Below are positions 34,041-36,442 of a stretch of 36,442 bases of DNA, piece by piece. Both the position numbers and the translations under genes were made by a program. The notes under the pieces are model-generated. The model did not search any database, was not told the DNA's origin, and saw nothing but the letters and a program-made list of their open reading frames with translations. How positions within the stretch are numbered: the first letter of the stretch is position 1; each line of letters starts with the position of its first letter. Origin of the DNA: UBA7236 sp964638865 (GTDB taxonomy: Bacteria > Bacteroidota > Bacteroidia > Chitinophagales > BACL12); contig CAZXBG010000016.1 in the NCBI GenBank assembly GCA_964638865.1, positions 1-36,442 on the forward strand. The letters run 5' to 3'.

Positions 34041-34334
34041 ATGAAAGTGGATAAAGCACTTGTTGATAAACTGGCAAACTTGTCGAAACTCGAATTTGAT
34101 GAAAACGAACAAACTGCCATTGTAAAAAATTTATCGGATATGCTCAACTTTGTTGGCAAACTCGATGAAGTGGATGTAGAAGGCATTGAACCACTAATTT
34201 ATATGAATGCCGACACCAATGTTATGCGCCCCGATGAACCACACATGGAGATCACTAAGGAGGAAGCGCTTAAAAATGCACCTTTAGCAGACAGCGATTA
34301 TTTTAAGGTACCAAAAGTTTTAAGAAAAAAGTAA
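34041..34334 (+). CDS. gatC: Asp/Glu-tRNA amidotransferase subunit C
   Basis: A 97-residue GatC, which holds GatA and GatB together during conversion of Glu-tRNA(Gln) or Asp-tRNA(Asn) to the amidated form. The pattern LAKLSKLEFDE-like LANLSKLEFDENE, LSDMLNFVGKLDEVDVEG and MRPDEP is diagnostic. gatA and gatB are not next to it, so the subunits are scattered in this genome, as is common in Bacteroidota. It starts in the divergent region with trpS and is followed by an ABC ATPase gene after 76 bases. Confidence 0.94.
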   Translation: MKVDKALVDKLANLSKLEFDENEQTAIVKNLSDMLNFVGKLDEVDVEGIEPLIYMNADTNVMRPDEPHMEITKEEALKNAPLADSDYFKVPKVLRKK

Positions 34335-34410
34335 CATTTTACCTGGTTTACACATCATAACCTAAATATTTATTCAATAATACAGGACTCAGAATTATAA
34401 AAAATAGTAA

Positions 34411-35139
34411 ATGGCGCAAGAAATAATAACCTTATCAAACATCCGAAAAACCTACGACCTTGGAAGGGTTAAAATTGAGGTTTTGAAGGGCATTAATGCT
34501 GTGATAAACAAAAATGAATATGTTGCCATAATGGGACCTTCCGGCTCAGGAAAAAGTACAATTATGAATATTTTAGGGTGCTTGGATAAACCTACATTAG
34601 GAAACTATGTATTAAACGGCACCGATGTCAGCAAAATGAATGATGATGAATTAGCCGAAGTGCGCAACAAGGAGATTGGGTTCGTATTTCAGACTTTCAA
34701 TTTACTTGCGAGATTGAGCGGAGTAGAAAATGTGGCTTTACCGTTGATCTATGCGGGCTTTAAAAAATCAGAACGCACTAAAAGAGCGGAGGAAATTCTC
34801 AAAGCAGTTAATCTCGGCCACCGTATGAACCATAAACCCAATGAGTTATCAGGTGGAGAACGTCAGCGTGTTGCTGTAGCAAGAGCTTTGGTAAATAATC
34901 CTTCCATTATTCTTGCAGATGAGCCAACCGGAAATCTCGATACTAAAACGAGTTACGAAATAATGGAACTCTTCGAAGATATTCATAAAAAAGGCAATAC
35001 TGTTATTATTGTTACGCACGAGGAAGACATAGCACGTTATGCTCACCGCATAATCCGTATCAGAGATGGTCAGATAGAACGCGACGAGATTAATGCCAAC
35101 AAGTTAGATCCCAGTGAATTAAGAAAACAGTTAGTGTAA
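34411..35139 (+). CDS. ABC transporter ATP-binding protein, LolD/MacB type
   Basis: A 242-residue ATPase that powers an inner-membrane export or lipoprotein-release complex. Walker A GPSGSGKST (about 42-50), Q-loop VFQTFNLL, signature LSGGERQRVAVARAL and Walker B IILADEPTGNLD are complete, with the H-loop in VTHEED. The subfamily features (DEPTGNLDTKTS) point to LolD/MacB/FtsE-like components, whose partners are FtsX-fold permeases. No permease is nearby, so it pairs with one encoded elsewhere. It is followed by the adenosyltransferase after 52 bases. Confidence 0.92.
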   Translation: MAQEIITLSNIRKTYDLGRVKIEVLKGINAVINKNEYVAIMGPSGSGKSTIMNILGCLDKPTLGNYVLNGTDVSKMNDDELAEVRNKEIGFVFQTFNLLARLSGVENVALPLIYAGFKKSERTKRAEEILKAVNLGHRMNHKPNELSGGERQRVAVARALVNNPSIILADEPTGNLDTKTSYEIMELFEDIHKKGNTVIIVTHEEDIARYAHRIIRIRDGQIERDEINANKLDPSELRKQLV

Positions 35140-35191
35140 TTTATACACTAAGTAGTTTCTACCTTTTATCTCAAAACTTTATCTTTATCCC

Positions 35192-35746
35192 ATGAAAATT
35201 TATACCAAAAAAGGCGATTCCGGGGAAACTTCCTTAATAGGAGGTACTCGTGTTCCAAAACACCATCTCCGGGTAGAAGCATACGGTTCAACAGATGAAC
35301 TGAATGTATATGTTGGTTTGATAGCAGACCAGAAAATTGATACCGGTTATAAAAACGTTTTAAGTGAGATACAGGATATTCTATTTACAATTGGCGCTTC
35401 CCTTGCTTCCGATCCTGAAAGATCAAAAATGAAGATTCCGGACCTGAAAGAAGAAGATATCACTTTACTCGAAAATGAAATAGATGCAATGGAAGAAAAA
35501 TTACCGGAACTTCAAAATTTCATACTTCCCGGCGGACATACCATCGTTTCATTTTGTCATTTAGCCAGAGTTGTTTGCCGTCGCACGGAAAGAATTGCAA
35601 CACATTTGGCCGAAACAGATTTTGTTGCTCCACTTGTTATTCCCTATCTCAACAGGTTAAGTGATTACCTCTTCGTTTTATCGAGAAAACTCGCAAAAGA
35701 TCTCGAGGTAGATGAAATTGCGTGGAAACCTCGGGAGAACATATAA
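35192..35746 (+). CDS. ATP:cob(I)alamin adenosyltransferase, PduO type
   Basis: Makes adenosylcobalamin from cob(I)alamin and ATP. It has 184 residues. The ATP-binding N-terminus KKGDSGETSLIGG (about 6-18), EAYGSTDELN (about 30-39), and the LPGG and CRRTER segments are all family hallmarks. It likely serves adenosylcobalamin enzymes such as methylmalonyl-CoA mutase, none of which are in the window. No cobalamin riboswitch was recognised upstream. Confidence 0.95.
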   Translation: MKIYTKKGDSGETSLIGGTRVPKHHLRVEAYGSTDELNVYVGLIADQKIDTGYKNVLSEIQDILFTIGASLASDPERSKMKIPDLKEEDITLLENEIDAMEEKLPELQNFILPGGHTIVSFCHLARVVCRRTERIATHLAETDFVAPLVIPYLNRLSDYLFVLSRKLAKDLEVDEIAWKPRENI

Positions 35747-36085
35747 AATAGTGGCATAAGGCCGGTGAAAGTATTTCACTAAATTAGAGCTTAATTTCAT
35801 TTGAAGTCTGTGGTAAAATAAAATGAATTTTTGATTAAAAACGGCATCTGATTCCGGGTTTAATAAAAATGTATAAATTCAATTTTTAGATTTTACATTG
35901 CTTTTACCTTTTCACGTGCATTTTTTGCAATTATTGCTTACACGATAGTATCAACATCCTAAATCCGAGGTTCCGGGCCTCATTTAGCAACTATTTTCAC
36001 ATTTACCATAAATTGTTTGCAATAAAGCTTGGAAAAGAGTAAAAAAAATCTATTTTTGCGCCCTAATTAAAAAAGAGGTTAAAAT
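35747..36085. other. Intergenic region, 339 bases, no gene until the DUF2795 promoter
   Basis: A short hairpin GTGAAA (35765-35770) with TTTCAC (35774-35779) follows the adenosyltransferase stop but has no T-run. The rest is AT-rich and unstructured until the promoter at 36029-36058. Confidence 0.6.
36029..36058 (+). promoter_or_regulatory. Strong Bacteroidota-type promoter for the DUF2795 gene
   Basis: TTG (36029-36031) as -33 box, 19 bases, then TATTTTTG (36051-36058) as -7 box, matching TTG-N19-TAnnTTTG closely. The predicted start near 36063 gives a leader of about 22 bases that contains AGAGG (36074-36078), a real Shine-Dalgarno eight bases before the ATG. Confidence 0.75.
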
Positions 36086-36307
36086 ATGTATTGGACACTC
36101 GAACTTGCATCATATTTGGAAGATGCTCCATGGCCTGCTACAAAGGATGAGTTGATTGACTATGCCATTCGTTCAGGAGCACCTATAGAAGTAATTGAAA
36201 ACTTACAGGAACTCGAAGATGAAGGGGAATTTTATGAAGGTATTGAAGATATCTGGAGCGATTATCCCACCCACGACGACTTTTATTTCAATGAAGACGA
36301 ATATTAA
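36086..36307 (+). CDS. Small acidic DUF2795 protein
   Basis: A 73-residue protein whose core (WPATKDELIDYAIRSGAP, then EVIENLQEL) matches the DUF2795 pattern of unknown function. It has a predicted helix-turn-helix-like helical layout, then a very acidic tail (DEGEFYEGIEDIW ... FNEDEY). There are no TM segments, so it should be cytoplasmic. It is monocistronic, with a near-consensus promoter, a Shine-Dalgarno and a strong terminator. High, constitutive expression is likely. Function unknown; members in other bacteria are also small and uncharacterised. Confidence 0.85.
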   Translation: MYWTLELASYLEDAPWPATKDELIDYAIRSGAPIEVIENLQELEDEGEFYEGIEDIWSDYPTHDDFYFNEDEY

Positions 36308-36330
36308 TAAGGTATTCCTATCAAATCGAA

Positions 36331-36356
36331 AAATCCCGCCAAAAGCGGGATTTTTT
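36331..36356 (+). terminator. Intrinsic terminator after the DUF2795 gene
   Basis: AAATCCCGC (36331-36339) pairs with GCGGGATTT (36345-36353) around a 5-base loop, and the T-run continues to 36356. Confidence 0.92.
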
Positions 36357-36402
36357 GTTGGAAAAGTTTTTTTGTCATCAATTTAGATATAGCAGCTCAC
36401 GA

Positions 36403-36430
36403 AATGAGTAATGAGTAATGAGTAATGAGT
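36403..36430 (+). repeat. Four tandem AATGAGT heptamers
   Basis: AATGAGT repeats four times without error. The window's first bases (1-14) read ACTCATAACTCATT, which is the same family in the opposite orientation. It is a short intergenic microsatellite, possibly part of a dispersed repeat. Confidence 0.85.
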
Positions 36431-36442
36431 TTTCATCCAAGT

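Overview
This window looks like an ordinary chromosomal segment of a Bacteroidota bacterium. The DNA is AT-rich. Several genes are preceded by the Bacteroidota-type -7 promoter box TAnnTTTG, usually without a clear Shine-Dalgarno site. Two large secreted proteins end in type IX secretion (T9SS)-like sorting domains. The gene set (haem-delivery CcmE/CcmF, an MCC-type acyl-CoA carboxylase, a DUF2795 protein, Omp85-like barrels) fits free-living members such as the Chitinophagales/Saprospirales side of the phylum. The exact lineage cannot be fixed from this window. I see no phage, IS element, CRISPR array, tRNA or rRNA.

Layout. 79-4355: ubiX (minus), two tandem exported thioredoxin-like proteins, a Kup potassium transporter and a tiny membrane protein. 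4356-5038: a gene-free stretch ending in a strong operator-like palindrome. 5039-7891: a tight three-gene operon of a sugar/sorbosone-dehydrogenase-like lipoprotein, a cytochrome c lipoprotein and an Omp85-type barrel without POTRA domains. 7892-8324: a cluster of dispersed intergenic repeats. 8325-17351: mostly minus-strand glycan catabolism, with cutC / GH2 beta-mannosidase / phosphatase and GH20 hexosaminidase / glycosylasparaginase. The three carbohydrate enzymes match the last steps of N-glycan core breakdown. A frameshifted T9SS cargo gene lies between the two operons.

17456-22094: carboxyltransferase (MCC beta type), a convincing small SRP RNA with its own promoter and terminator, a transaldolase, an exported unknown protein and ornithine aminotransferase. 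22511-24463: a second T9SS cargo protein with three internal repeats. 24629-30543: a long plus-strand cluster of ccmE (a Cys-type haem-binding variant), ccmF, a DUF2520 protein, a 2Fe-2S ferredoxin, iscX, a UbiA-family prenyltransferase and maf. It is interrupted and followed by short direct repeats. 30830-33892: minus-strand trpS, a deoxynucleoside kinase with a Lys-rich N-terminal extension, and a class V aminotransferase. 34041-36307: gatC, a LolD-type ABC ATPase, a PduO-type cobalamin adenosyltransferase and a small acidic DUF2795 protein with a textbook promoter and terminator.

Most of the window is housekeeping. The observations most worth a second look are the split N-glycan-core degradation set, the SRP RNA with an apical loop that departs from GGAA, the CxxxY CcmE, the dehydrogenase/cytochrome/POTRA-less Omp85 operon with its palindromic operator, and the frameshift in the T9SS cargo gene.
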